Source of the DNA: Caldalkalibacillus uzonensis
GTDB taxonomy: Bacteria > Bacillota > Bacilli > Caldalkalibacillales > Caldalkalibacillaceae
DNA: 64,000 nt
Assembly (NCBI RefSeq): GCF_030814135.1
Contig: NZ_JAUSUQ010000004.1
Coordinates: 239,639-303,638, forward strand
Direction of reading: 5' to 3'
In this document: one piece after another, positions 44,670-52,819 of the stretch
Layout: each line of letters starts with the position of its first letter
How positions within the stretch are numbered: position 1 is the first letter of the stretch
Made by a program: the position numbers and the translations under genes
Notes under the pieces: generated by a model
The model's input: the letters and a program-made list of their open reading frames with translations, nothing else
Database searches by the model: none
Told to the model about the DNA's origin: nothing

Positions 44670-45428
44670 TTATTCCTCAGGTAAAATTTGCCCCCCATCC
44701 ACAATGATAGTTTGTCCTGTAATATAACCCGCTTCCTTTGAAGCAAGGAAAAGCACAGCATAGGCAATATCTTCTACGGTGCCAAGTTTCTTTAAAGGAA
44801 TGGCTTCGGCCATCGCTTGCAAATAATCCTCTCCCATGCCTTCCAACCCTTCAGTCAACACGTTGCCAGGCATCACCGCATTTATCGTAATGTTATATTC
44901 GGCACATTCGAGGGCAGCTGTACGCATAAAGCCTAACTGTGCCGCTTTACTGGCAGCATAATGGGACCATCCTGCGTAACCTGTAACAGGCCCCGTAATT
45001 GACGAGGTGATTACAATGCGGCCGTACTCTGCCTGTTTTAAATAGGGAAGACACGCCTTCACCGTGATAAATGTGCCTTTCGCATTTGTATTCATGACAT
45101 GGTCCCAATCCTCACCTGTCATTTGCTCTAACGATACAGAGGGGAAGATCCCCGCATTGGCACAGACAATATCAATGCTTCCAAATTTCTCATAAACCGC
45201 TTTTGCAATGGATTCCATGGATTTTTGGTCAGTGACATCCCCTTTGCAGGCATACACTTCAACCCCGTCATCTCTTAATTCCGACGCACATTCCCCGGCA
45301 ACAGAAAGATGTCTGGCTACAATGGCTACATTGGCCCCATGTTTGGCAAACACACGGGAAATGCCTTTCCCAATCCCTTTACTTCCCCCAGTCACGATCA
45401 CCGTTTTCCCTTGAAAAGAAGGAAACAT
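44670..45428 (-). CDS. SDR dehydrogenase, likely 1-amino-2-propanol dehydrogenase type
   Basis: 252-residue classical SDR. The cofactor loop is TGGSKGIGKGIS, NAG is present (CANAGIFPS), the catalytic Ser is in ITSSITG and the pair is YAASK. The start MFPSFQGKTVIVTGG and the length agree with the aminopropanol dehydrogenase of the RMM compartment as I recall it. In that pathway it interconverts aminoacetone and (S)-1-amino-2-propanol. It is the first gene of the operon, with a leader of about 220 nt carrying an attenuator. Confidence 0.75.
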   Translation of the reverse strand: MFPSFQGKTVIVTGGSKGIGKGISRVFAKHGANVAIVARHLSVAGECASELRDDGVEVYACKGDVTDQKSMESIAKAVYEKFGSIDIVCANAGIFPSVSLEQMTGEDWDHVMNTNAKGTFITVKACLPYLKQAEYGRIVITSSITGPVTGYAGWSHYAASKAAQLGFMRTAALECAEYNITINAVMPGNVLTEGLEGMGEDYLQAMAEAIPLKKLGTVEDIAYAVLFLASKEAGYITGQTIIVDGGQILPEE

Positions 45429-45561
45429 TTCAACACCCGCCTTTCCAAAATGTGTAATTTATGGACCAGCGACAACATGTCTGCCCTCCTGTAAAGAATA
45501 ATTATGTTGAACATGGTTGACTTATGTATATTTGTGTCTTCTCCATATCCTTTAATTAAAC

Positions 45562-45602
45562 GCAAAAAAGCGCACGACAAGATCATTGTCGGCGCCTTTG
45601 CC
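45562..45602 (-). promoter_or_regulatory. EutV-type ANTAR attenuator before the amino-alcohol operon
   Basis: Minus strand: hairpin GGC-AAAGGC-GCC (45591-45602), with A1/G4 in the hexaloop. Its 3' arm overlaps a terminator: GGCGC-CGACAA with TTGTCG-TGCGC, then six T. It has the same design as the leaders before eutW and eutA and places this operon in the EutV regulon. Confidence 0.7.
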
Positions 45603-45658
45603 ACGTTTCATTTATTCACTTTTAAATCCGTCAAATGTTGACTACCCTCTTTTTATCT

Positions 45659-45687
45659 TTTATACCACCAAACGCTATAGTTGTCAA
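45659..45687 (-). promoter_or_regulatory. Promoter of the amino-alcohol operon
   Basis: Minus strand TTGACA (45682-45687), 17-nt spacer, TATAAA (45659-45664), an almost ideal sigma-A promoter. The stretch TGAATATTGACAAC is identical to that at the eutWV promoter, and GCGT recurs in the spacer of both. Confidence 0.75.
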
Positions 45688-45783
45688 TATTCAAATTATT
45701 TTGATCACACGCAGTTTCACCATGCCGCTTCGCCATTTTTGACATCTTCGTCAGGGATCTATTGCAGTTGACCCGCTCTCCTG

Positions 45784-46203
45784 TTAATCTCTTGCCGTCA
45801 AGGCATGTTCCACTTTGATACAGCGGTCCATAATGCAAGTGATGCCATTGGCTTGACAGATCTCATAAGCTTCTTCACTGACAAGACCCAGTTGGGCCCA
45901 AAAGACATCCGGTTTTATTTTAGCTGCTTCCCTGGCTACCTCAGGTAAAAATTCACTTCTTCTGAACACATTAACAATATCTACGTGGCCCTCAATCTCT
46001 GTTAATGAACGGACAGCCTTTACACCCAGGATTTCATCGGCATGAGGATTGACGGGGATAATTTCGTAACCAGCCTTTTGCATCGCTTCCGACACCATGT
46101 AGGATGTCTTTTCAGGATTGGTTGACAGCCCAACAACAGCGATTCGCTTGCTTCTTTTCAAGATGTCTCTTATTTCAGCACGAGTGGGGTTTTTAAAAGC
46201 CAA
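45784..46203 (-). CDS. CoA-binding domain protein (YccU type)
   Basis: 139-residue Rossmann-fold protein of the CoA_binding_2 family: IAVVGLSTNPEKTSYMVSEAMQKAGYEIIPVNPHADEILG, then VDIVNVFRRSEFLPEVAREA, WAQLGLVSEEAYEICQANGITCIMDRCIKVE. These bind CoA or a related nucleotide; no reaction is established. A TTG at 46203 is 8 nt from AAAGGAG, better placed than the GTG three codons earlier. It stands alone, upstream of the amino-alcohol operon promoter. Confidence 0.8.
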   Translation of the reverse strand: MAFKNPTRAEIRDILKRSKRIAVVGLSTNPEKTSYMVSEAMQKAGYEIIPVNPHADEILGVKAVRSLTEIEGHVDIVNVFRRSEFLPEVAREAAKIKPDVFWAQLGLVSEEAYEICQANGITCIMDRCIKVEHALTARD

Positions 46204-46278
46204 TCTGCTCACTCCTTTGTTTTATATCATTATCTTCATTGTACTCTTTCCCACTCGGATATGGTAGTTAAGTCTACC

Positions 46279-46623
46279 CTATACTTTGTCATCCTCTTGC
46301 TTGGCCAATTGTTCAATCTCTTCCTGCTCCACCCCTGTAGCCTTAACCACATCTTCCAGACTCATGCCCATCTTCAGCAAGCGCTTAGCAATCTCAAGCT
46401 GGGCTTCTGTCCGGCCCCGCTGCAAACCTTGTTGCAGACCTTTTTCCATTCCCTTTTTCTCCCATGAATTCATCAGCTCCATCACTTTCACCTCCTCTTC
46501 TTCTGGCATATCGTGAATCGCTTTCATAAAGTCCACAAAGAAGGTCTCGATCAGTTGCTTAAACAAGCGGTCGTGATCGGTATATGAGCTGTTTTCTTCT
46601 CTCACATGCCATCTTTGAGGCAA
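46279..46623 (-). pseudogene. Rpn/PD-(D/E)XK transposase-type gene with internal deletion
   Basis: 114-residue frame that joins the N-terminus of an Rpn-family (recombination-promoting nuclease) protein, DHDRLFKQLIETFFVDFM, directly to its C-terminal tail, MNSWEKKGMEKGLQQGLQRGRTEAQLEIAKRLLKMG. The nuclease core of about 150-200 residues that should lie between is missing, so catalysis is not expected. The only start is a TTG without a clear ribosome site. The gene is best read as a remnant. Confidence 0.6.
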
Positions 46624-46858
46624 ATGTGCTAGCGTCGGCTGGTACTGATCAGTGTCACTCCTCGACTGAATTTTTTGATATTATAGCACAAGTTTCTCAT
46701 TATATCAGACGTATGTTCGATATTTTAATAGCCTGTGGACGACTTTTTGATGTGAGTGATCCAGTCTCCTTTTCGATCATCATTGATGAACATGCTTTTT
46801 GGGGTGTCCCCAACTACTTTTTGGTACACCCCTCTACAATCTCATGATCATTTAAAGT

Positions 46859-47953
46859 TTAGTTTGTATCTACACAGAGCAATTCACGCGGGTAATGGTT
46901 TAACCGTTCTACTCCTGTTTCTGTCACAACCACAATATCTTCTATGCGCACCCCAAATTGATCTGTCAAATAAATACCAGGCTCAACACTAACAACCATT
47001 CCCTCTTCTAGTAGTTGATCATTATTAGCCGTAAGAAAGGGCTCCTCATGAACTTCAATTCCCAGTCCATGACCTGTCCGATGTGTAAAATAAGGGCCAT
47101 ATCCCGCTTTTGTAATAATCTCCCGGGCAATGCGGTCAATTTCTTGCATAGGAATGCCAGGCTTGATTGCTTGTACTGCTTCTTCCTGAGCTTGTTGCAC
47201 AATCCGATATACTGTTCTCATCTCTGCAGCAGGCTCTCCGACACAAATCGTCCTGGTTATATCCGAGCAATAATAATCTTTTATTCCTCCCATATCAATC
47301 ACAACCATATCTCCGCGCTGAATCACTGTATCATCTGATTGATGATGGGGAATGGCGCCATTTTTACCTGTAGCTAAAATGGGGTTAAAAGATAGTTTGT
47401 CAACACCTTTAGCTTTAAACAGGGATTTGATTTGCTCGACGACCTCTGTTTCCTTTAGTCCCGGCCTAATAAACTGAATGACTTCAGACATCACTTCATC
47501 GGCAACTTGACCTGATTTTCTGAGCAGTTCGATCTCTACCTCATCTTTTCTTAATCGCAGTTGGCCAATCAGCTGGGTGCTCTTAACAAATGAAACATCT
47601 CTTTTTAACCCCATTAGTTCAATCAAATTGCCTGAAGGCCACTGATTATCTATCGCAATTGTTCCGGTATGAGGAAGATGTTGGGCCAGGATTTCAATGG
47701 CTGGTTCGCCATCTTTCCAAAAAATCGTGTCAACTTGTGAAGGAGGTGAAACTTCCTGTTCAGACATTTCATGGACAATCATTTTCGGTTGCTCTGTTCT
47801 TGAAATGACAATCGCTTGAAGCCGTTCGTGGGAATCTAGCCATGTGCCGCTAAAATAATAAACATTGGGGGAAGAGGTCACGACCAAAGCGTCAATCTGA
47901 GTTTCTCCTAATAGTTGTTTGGCCTTCTCCAGCCTTGTCAGGAAAACATTCAT
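46859..47953 (-). CDS. M24-family Xaa-Pro peptidase
   Basis: 364-residue metallopeptidase. An N-terminal creatinase-like domain (1-125) is followed by the pita-bread domain with all five metal ligands: Asp in VVIDMGG, Asp in YYCSDITRT, His in HRTGHGLGIEVHE, Glu in SVEPGIY and Glu in GVRIEDIV. This favours an aminopeptidase P or prolidase over creatinase, which lacks the metals. GGGAG is 9 nt before the ATG at 47953. It is the last gene after HyuA, HyuB and a cupin gene and may trim a product of that operon. Confidence 0.85.
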   Translation of the reverse strand: MNVFLTRLEKAKQLLGETQIDALVVTSSPNVYYFSGTWLDSHERLQAIVISRTEQPKMIVHEMSEQEVSPPSQVDTIFWKDGEPAIEILAQHLPHTGTIAIDNQWPSGNLIELMGLKRDVSFVKSTQLIGQLRLRKDEVEIELLRKSGQVADEVMSEVIQFIRPGLKETEVVEQIKSLFKAKGVDKLSFNPILATGKNGAIPHHQSDDTVIQRGDMVVIDMGGIKDYYCSDITRTICVGEPAAEMRTVYRIVQQAQEEAVQAIKPGIPMQEIDRIAREIITKAGYGPYFTHRTGHGLGIEVHEEPFLTANNDQLLEEGMVVSVEPGIYLTDQFGVRIEDIVVVTETGVERLNHYPRELLCVDTN

Positions 47954-48046
47954 GTTGATCAACTCCCTACAATAAATTTTGCTTAGATATGAAAAATGAA
48001 CCTTACCCAATTCAGCTAGGGTAAGGCCACATGATAAACTTACCGC

Positions 48047-48382
48047 CTACCTTCTAACCAAAGCCCAAACAATTTCGCACTCTTCATCCCCATCATTATA
48101 GGCCCAATGGGCTTCTCCGGCGGGAATGAAGGTAGCCTGCCCACGAGCGACTCTCACCTCTTTTCCAGCACTCATCGTGCGTATTGAGCCTTTCAGGACC
48201 AGGGCATACTCATCCTGGTCGTGAATACTGAGTCCTTCCACCGGGACCCTCTCACCAGGCGGTATGGTCACCACGCCAAAAGTGATACGGCCCCCTGCTG
48301 TATCCTCTTCCGTAAATAGCTTTTTCATGGTCACAGGTGAAGTTTGATCAGGCGGAACGTCTTTAACTGAGATGATTTTCAA
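48047..48382 (-). CDS. Cupin-domain protein
   Basis: 111-residue single cupin barrel. Motif 1 is about GERVPVEGLSIHDQDEYALVLKGSI and motif 2 is PAGEAHWAYNDGDE; only some metal-ligand positions are conserved (His in IHDQDE, His in EAHW). The start is a TTG directly after the HyuB stop, 7 nt from GGAGGG. The role is unknown; it may sense or process the substrate of the HyuAB operon. Confidence 0.75.
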   Translation of the reverse strand: MKIISVKDVPPDQTSPVTMKKLFTEEDTAGGRITFGVVTIPPGERVPVEGLSIHDQDEYALVLKGSIRTMSAGKEVRVARGQATFIPAGEAHWAYNDGDEECEIVWALVRR

Positions 48383-50137
48383 TTACCTGCCCTCCACTTT
48401 TTGGCGTTCAGTGGTGATACCTTCAACTTCTAATGTTTCTGGATTAATGATCACTCCATAGTCTTCTTTTGCCTGATCAATGGTGATGAATTCATTTTTA
48501 ACATCTAACACCACTTTTTCCACCGGACGCAGATAGGGATTACCGTATCCTCCGCCTGTGGCTGTCTTTAAGCGCACAACATCATTGGTATTGAGCGGAT
48601 AGCGGGCATATTTTCCAAATGGGCCATCCACTTCTCCATTTGCTTTAACAATGTCAAATTCATTGCGGGAACCATCTTTTCCGCCGTTTGCTCCCCATGG
48701 CAGATATTTATGGCGTCCGAATGTGGCTGTGATGGTCTGTCCATCTGTGAGCGCACGATAGGAGCGAATCACACCGCAGCCGCCGCGAAATTCTCCAGCA
48801 CCTGCACCGTCTGTGCGGAAAGCATATTCATCCACCATCACACCGTAACGGGTTTCAGCTACTTCAACCGGAACATTAAATGTTTCACCGTCACCGATAC
48901 AGAATTGACCGGATTCGCCATCCTTTCCTTCTCCGGCTCCCCAGCCACCAACAGATGGCTCAACAATCAGGAATGGCTCTTGTGTATCCGGATGGATACC
49001 AGATAGTACAACACCGCAGACAGATAAGAGATGTCCTGCTGTGAGACGATGGGGCACAACTGGCGCTAAGGCCTTCCAAATCAGGTCACAACCGTATAGC
49101 ATCGTTTCCCAATAAGTGGATACAGCTGCTGGACGCTCAGCAGAAAAAATCGATTTTGGTTCAGCGATCACTTTAAGTGGTCTGAACACACCGTCATTCA
49201 CATCTTGGGAAGGATTAGTCACAGCCAAGAAAATGGTCCTTACCGCAGATACCAATGCAGTATAAGAACAGTTGACAGGTCCCAGCACTTGGGGGTGACT
49301 TCCGCTAAAGTCACAAATAAATTCATCATCTGTAATGGTCACCTTAACCTGAACCTTAAAAGGACCATGACCAATACCATCGTCATCAATGAAATCTACT
49401 GCTTCAAAAGTGCCTTTGGGAAGCTCAGCCAGCTGTTTTCTAGCCAGTTGTTCCCCATGATTGAGTAAGTGCTCAATAGAAGAAAGTACAACATCTTTGC
49501 CATATTTATCACACAGCTCTATAAACCGCTTTTCACCTGTGCGGAGTGCAGCTACTTGAGCCCACATATCCCCTAAAGACAGATCAGGAAAACGAACATT
49601 GGCGGCGATCATATCTACTAATGCCTGATTTAACTTGCCCTCATCATAGAGTTTGACGCATGGAAATTGTAAGCCTTCCTGAAAAATTTCGGTGGAGTCT
49701 GTTGTCCATGAACCTGGGTCCTTACCTCCCACCTCTGTCCAGTGGGCCTTATTGGCTGAGAATGCGACCAGTTCTCCCTTATAAAAGATTGGTAAAACGA
49801 GTCCAACATCAGATAAGTGAGATCCACCGCCTCCATAGGGATCATTAATAATGATCACATCCCCTGGCTTTAAATCACCATTCTCATTATATTTTTTCAA
49901 TGTTTCTTTTACCATGAAAGTTAACATGCCAATAAATCCAGTCACACCGTTGCCCTGTGTCAGCAGCTGTCCTTTTGAATCCAATAAGCCGCTGGCAAAG
50001 TCCAAAACTTCATAAATAATAGGGCTCATGGATGTTCTGGCCAATGTATGAAACATTTCGTCACCGATGGCTGAGAGAGAATCTTTAACAATATCCAGTG
50101 TGAAAGGATCAACCTTTACATTTTGTACCTTGGTCAT
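48383..50137 (-). CDS. hyuB: Hydantoinase/oxoprolinase, B subunit
   Basis: 584-residue HyuB-family subunit. Conserved stretches include IINDPYGGGGSHLSDVGLVLPIFYKGELVAFSANKAHWTEVGGK, FDFSGSHPQ-like (CDFSGSHPQVLGPVNCSYTALVSAVRT) and GGCGVIRSYRAL. It works with HyuA in ATP-dependent opening of a lactam or imide ring (hydantoin, N-methylhydantoin, 5-oxoproline) or in related carboxylations. The ATG follows GGGGGTG, five bases past the HyuA stop. The substrate is not fixed by sequence. Confidence 0.88.
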   Translation of the reverse strand: MTKVQNVKVDPFTLDIVKDSLSAIGDEMFHTLARTSMSPIIYEVLDFASGLLDSKGQLLTQGNGVTGFIGMLTFMVKETLKKYNENGDLKPGDVIIINDPYGGGGSHLSDVGLVLPIFYKGELVAFSANKAHWTEVGGKDPGSWTTDSTEIFQEGLQFPCVKLYDEGKLNQALVDMIAANVRFPDLSLGDMWAQVAALRTGEKRFIELCDKYGKDVVLSSIEHLLNHGEQLARKQLAELPKGTFEAVDFIDDDGIGHGPFKVQVKVTITDDEFICDFSGSHPQVLGPVNCSYTALVSAVRTIFLAVTNPSQDVNDGVFRPLKVIAEPKSIFSAERPAAVSTYWETMLYGCDLIWKALAPVVPHRLTAGHLLSVCGVVLSGIHPDTQEPFLIVEPSVGGWGAGEGKDGESGQFCIGDGETFNVPVEVAETRYGVMVDEYAFRTDGAGAGEFRGGCGVIRSYRALTDGQTITATFGRHKYLPWGANGGKDGSRNEFDIVKANGEVDGPFGKYARYPLNTNDVVRLKTATGGGYGNPYLRPVEKVVLDVKNEFITIDQAKEDYGVIINPETLEVEGITTERQKVEGR

Positions 50138-50142
50138 CTCGT

Positions 50143-52185
50143 TTACACCCCCGTCTTAATGATCAAATTACCGTAGACATCAACAGTCAGAGTTTGGCCC
50201 GGATACAGTACCGTTGAAGCAGAAGCTTCTTCCACAATGGCAGGCCCCTCAATGGTGACTTCCGCGGAAAGGTGTTCACGTGCATACACATTTGTATCAA
50301 TCCAGCCATGCTCTTCAAACAGCACAGGCCGCACTTCTTTTAATGCAGCATCAGGTGAACCACCGACATTTTCTAATCTAGCCAGTTCAGGTTTCTTGAC
50401 TTTGCCAAAAGCGGTTAAGTGTAAATTCACAATTTCAGTTGGTGCACCATCCAGTTTGAATGTATAGTTTTGTTCATGGAGTTGATGAAAACGCTGAATC
50501 ACTTCGCTAATCGCATTTTCATCCAAAGCCCCGTTTGGCACCGGTACTTTCACCGTATGTTCTTGTCCCAAATAGCGCATATCAACAAAGCGTGAGAAAA
50601 CCACTTTATTAGCTTCAATGCCCTCAGTGGCATATTGTTCGACAGCTTGATTTTCCAACGCTGAAAACTCATCATTTAACTCCTTAAGATTTATGTCATT
50701 TAAGCGGCGGATATAGGTCTTAATATAGTCATGACGCAGGTCGGTCATTAACATGCCCCATGCAGAGAATACTGAAGCAGCTACAGGTACAATAACTGTT
50801 TTAACACCCAATTCTTTGGCCAGAATGGCTGCATGCATTGGCCCGCCGCCCCCGAAAGCAACCAGTGCAAATTCACGGGGATCATAACCTTTTCTTACAG
50901 AGATTAACTTAAGGGCGTTAAGCATATTGGAGTTTGCAATACGGATAATCCCCAATGCCGCTTCTTCAACAGAGATGCCAAAATGTTGTGCCACTTGTTC
51001 ATCAATGGCTCTTTTGACTGCATCCAGATTCACTTCATTGTCAAAGTTCTTGGCAGAAAGGCGACCTGTGATCAGGTTAGCGTCTGTTGTCGTGGGTTTG
51101 GTTCCTCCTCTGCCATAGGCGACCGGTCCTGGCAACGCTCCTGACGATTGAGGGCCTACTTTAAGCGATCCGGCATCATCAATCCAAGCGATGGAACCGC
51201 CACCATTCCCTATTTCAACAATGTCTACCACTGGAACCTTGATGGGATAACCTGCCGTACGATCAGTCTTTTCAATCTTATAATCGGTTGTAACCTTGAC
51301 TTCTCCACCATCGATCAGGGAACATTTTGCTGTCGTTCCGCCTATATCAAAAGCAATAATATTTTTCTCCCCGATCATTTGTCCTAAGATAGCCGCACCA
51401 AATATACCGGCTACCGGCCCTGATTCAACCATGTTAATCGGCGTTTGTTTAGATTGTTCAAAGGTTGTTGTACCGGCATTTGACTGCATAATATATTTAT
51501 TGCCTGCCGTTTTTCGTTCAGCAAGTTTAGATTCAAGGCGGTCAATATAAGAGGAGGCAATAGGCTTGACATATGAATTTAATACCGTTGTGCTGGTACG
51601 TTCATACTCTCTCCACTCTTTTGTCACTTCATGGGAAGCGGTTACCGCTACTTCCGGCCACAGCTCCTTGATGATCTCTACCGTTTGCTGTTCATGATCC
51701 GGATTGGCATAGGAATGCAAATATGAAACAGCAATCGCTTCTACCTCTTCCTTTTTGAAATAGTCAATAATGTCTTTCACTTGCCCTCTATTTAACGGAA
51801 CCAATACTTCTCCTTTATAATTGAGTCTCTCCTCCACTTCTTGACGAAGATACCTTGGCACAAACGGCTTGGGTTTTTCATAACGCACGTTGAACAAGTC
51901 AGGACGATTCCCGCGTCCTATTTCAAGCACATCCCGAAATCCTTTAGTGGTGATTAACCCTGTCTTCACACCCTTGCGCTCAGTCAAAGCGTTAATAATC
52001 ACCGTTGTCCCGTGTATAAAGGTCTCAATTTCATGGGGAGGTATTTGACTTTTTTCAATCACATCAAGTACACCTTGTTCAAAATTGGGCGGTGTCGTAT
52101 GACTTTTGGCAACACCCACTTTGCCACTTTCATCGACGTACACAAGGTCTGTAAAGGTACCACCAATATCGGTTGCTACTCGCAT
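50143..52185 (-). CDS. hyuA: Hydantoinase/oxoprolinase, A subunit
   Basis: 680-residue HyuA-family ATP-binding subunit. The N-terminal phosphate loop is DIGGTFTDLVYVD, and a second ASKHA signature is IIAFDIGGTTAKCSLIDGG near residue 280. FGGGGPMHAAILAKELGV and the C-terminal domain follow. AAGGTGG precedes the ATG at 52185; seven further codons upstream are open. With HyuB it forms the ATP-dependent ring-opening enzyme. Transport is probably by the NCS1 permease two genes upstream. Confidence 0.88.
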   Translation of the reverse strand: MRVATDIGGTFTDLVYVDESGKVGVAKSHTTPPNFEQGVLDVIEKSQIPPHEIETFIHGTTVIINALTERKGVKTGLITTKGFRDVLEIGRGNRPDLFNVRYEKPKPFVPRYLRQEVEERLNYKGEVLVPLNRGQVKDIIDYFKKEEVEAIAVSYLHSYANPDHEQQTVEIIKELWPEVAVTASHEVTKEWREYERTSTTVLNSYVKPIASSYIDRLESKLAERKTAGNKYIMQSNAGTTTFEQSKQTPINMVESGPVAGIFGAAILGQMIGEKNIIAFDIGGTTAKCSLIDGGEVKVTTDYKIEKTDRTAGYPIKVPVVDIVEIGNGGGSIAWIDDAGSLKVGPQSSGALPGPVAYGRGGTKPTTTDANLITGRLSAKNFDNEVNLDAVKRAIDEQVAQHFGISVEEAALGIIRIANSNMLNALKLISVRKGYDPREFALVAFGGGGPMHAAILAKELGVKTVIVPVAASVFSAWGMLMTDLRHDYIKTYIRRLNDINLKELNDEFSALENQAVEQYATEGIEANKVVFSRFVDMRYLGQEHTVKVPVPNGALDENAISEVIQRFHQLHEQNYTFKLDGAPTEIVNLHLTAFGKVKKPELARLENVGGSPDAALKEVRPVLFEEHGWIDTNVYAREHLSAEVTIEGPAIVEEASASTVLYPGQTLTVDVYGNLIIKTGV

Positions 52186-52232
52186 AATGAACCACCTTTC
52201 CAACTAGAAATAGATTTATTTACCGATCAACT

Positions 52233-52775
52233 TTAGAAAATGACCGGTGTCAACACACAGAGCATGCTTGAAGACTGATTTACAGGATTGAGCACAAAAT
52301 GAGGTAAGTTTGAAGGAAAATGAATGGATTCACCAGCTTTGACGATGTATTCCTTACCATCAATATTAAAAATGACAACACCATCAAGTACGAAGTAAAA
52401 TTCCTCACCTGGATGGCTAAACACATTATCCTGTTTTTGCCCAGGGGACAGCGTCACAAGTAAAGGTTCAAGCTGTCTTCCACTAAATTCTCCAGCCAGT
52501 CTAATATACTCCGAGCTGGAGCCTTCAATTCTGAATGCCTTTTGTTCTTCAGCAGCTACTTTAAAGTTGGCATTAGTGAAACTTTCAAAAAAATGTGTAA
52601 TGGGAACATTAAAGGCATCTGCAATTTTTTTGAGAGAGGTAATGGCTAATGATGTGCTGCCCCGCTCAACTTGCGAAAGAAAACTGACCGATAAGCCTGT
52701 TTTTTCACTCAACTCCTTAAGTGTTAGATCATGCTGTAATCTTAAACTTCTTACTTTCTCGTGGATTTCTTGCAT
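52233..52775 (-). CDS. XRE-family regulator with C-terminal cupin
   Basis: 180-residue regulator. The N-terminal HTH_3 domain (LTLKELSEKTGLSVSFLSQVERGSTSLAITSLKKIA, residues about 15-55) is followed by a cupin sensor domain (GEEFYFVLDGVVIFNIDGKEYIVKAGESIHFPSNLPHFVLN), as in PuuR-type regulators. It lies between the NCS1 permease and hyuA and is the likely local regulator, the cupin binding a pathway metabolite. Confidence 0.85.
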   Translation of the reverse strand: MQEIHEKVRSLRLQHDLTLKELSEKTGLSVSFLSQVERGSTSLAITSLKKIADAFNVPITHFFESFTNANFKVAAEEQKAFRIEGSSSEYIRLAGEFSGRQLEPLLVTLSPGQKQDNVFSHPGEEFYFVLDGVVIFNIDGKEYIVKAGESIHFPSNLPHFVLNPVNQSSSMLCVLTPVIF

Positions 52776-52819
52776 AACCTTTCTCCTTACATTTGGTTTG
52801 TAGCTTAATCAAACGTTTG

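Noticed and set aside
46624..46858. Possible extra gene between the Rpn remnant and the M24 gene
   Set aside because: Only short unrelated frames; no ribosome site.
46859..47953. Creatinase assignment for the M24 protein, making a creatinine pathway with HyuAB
   Set aside because: All five metal ligands of the peptidases are present, whereas creatinase lacks the metal site.
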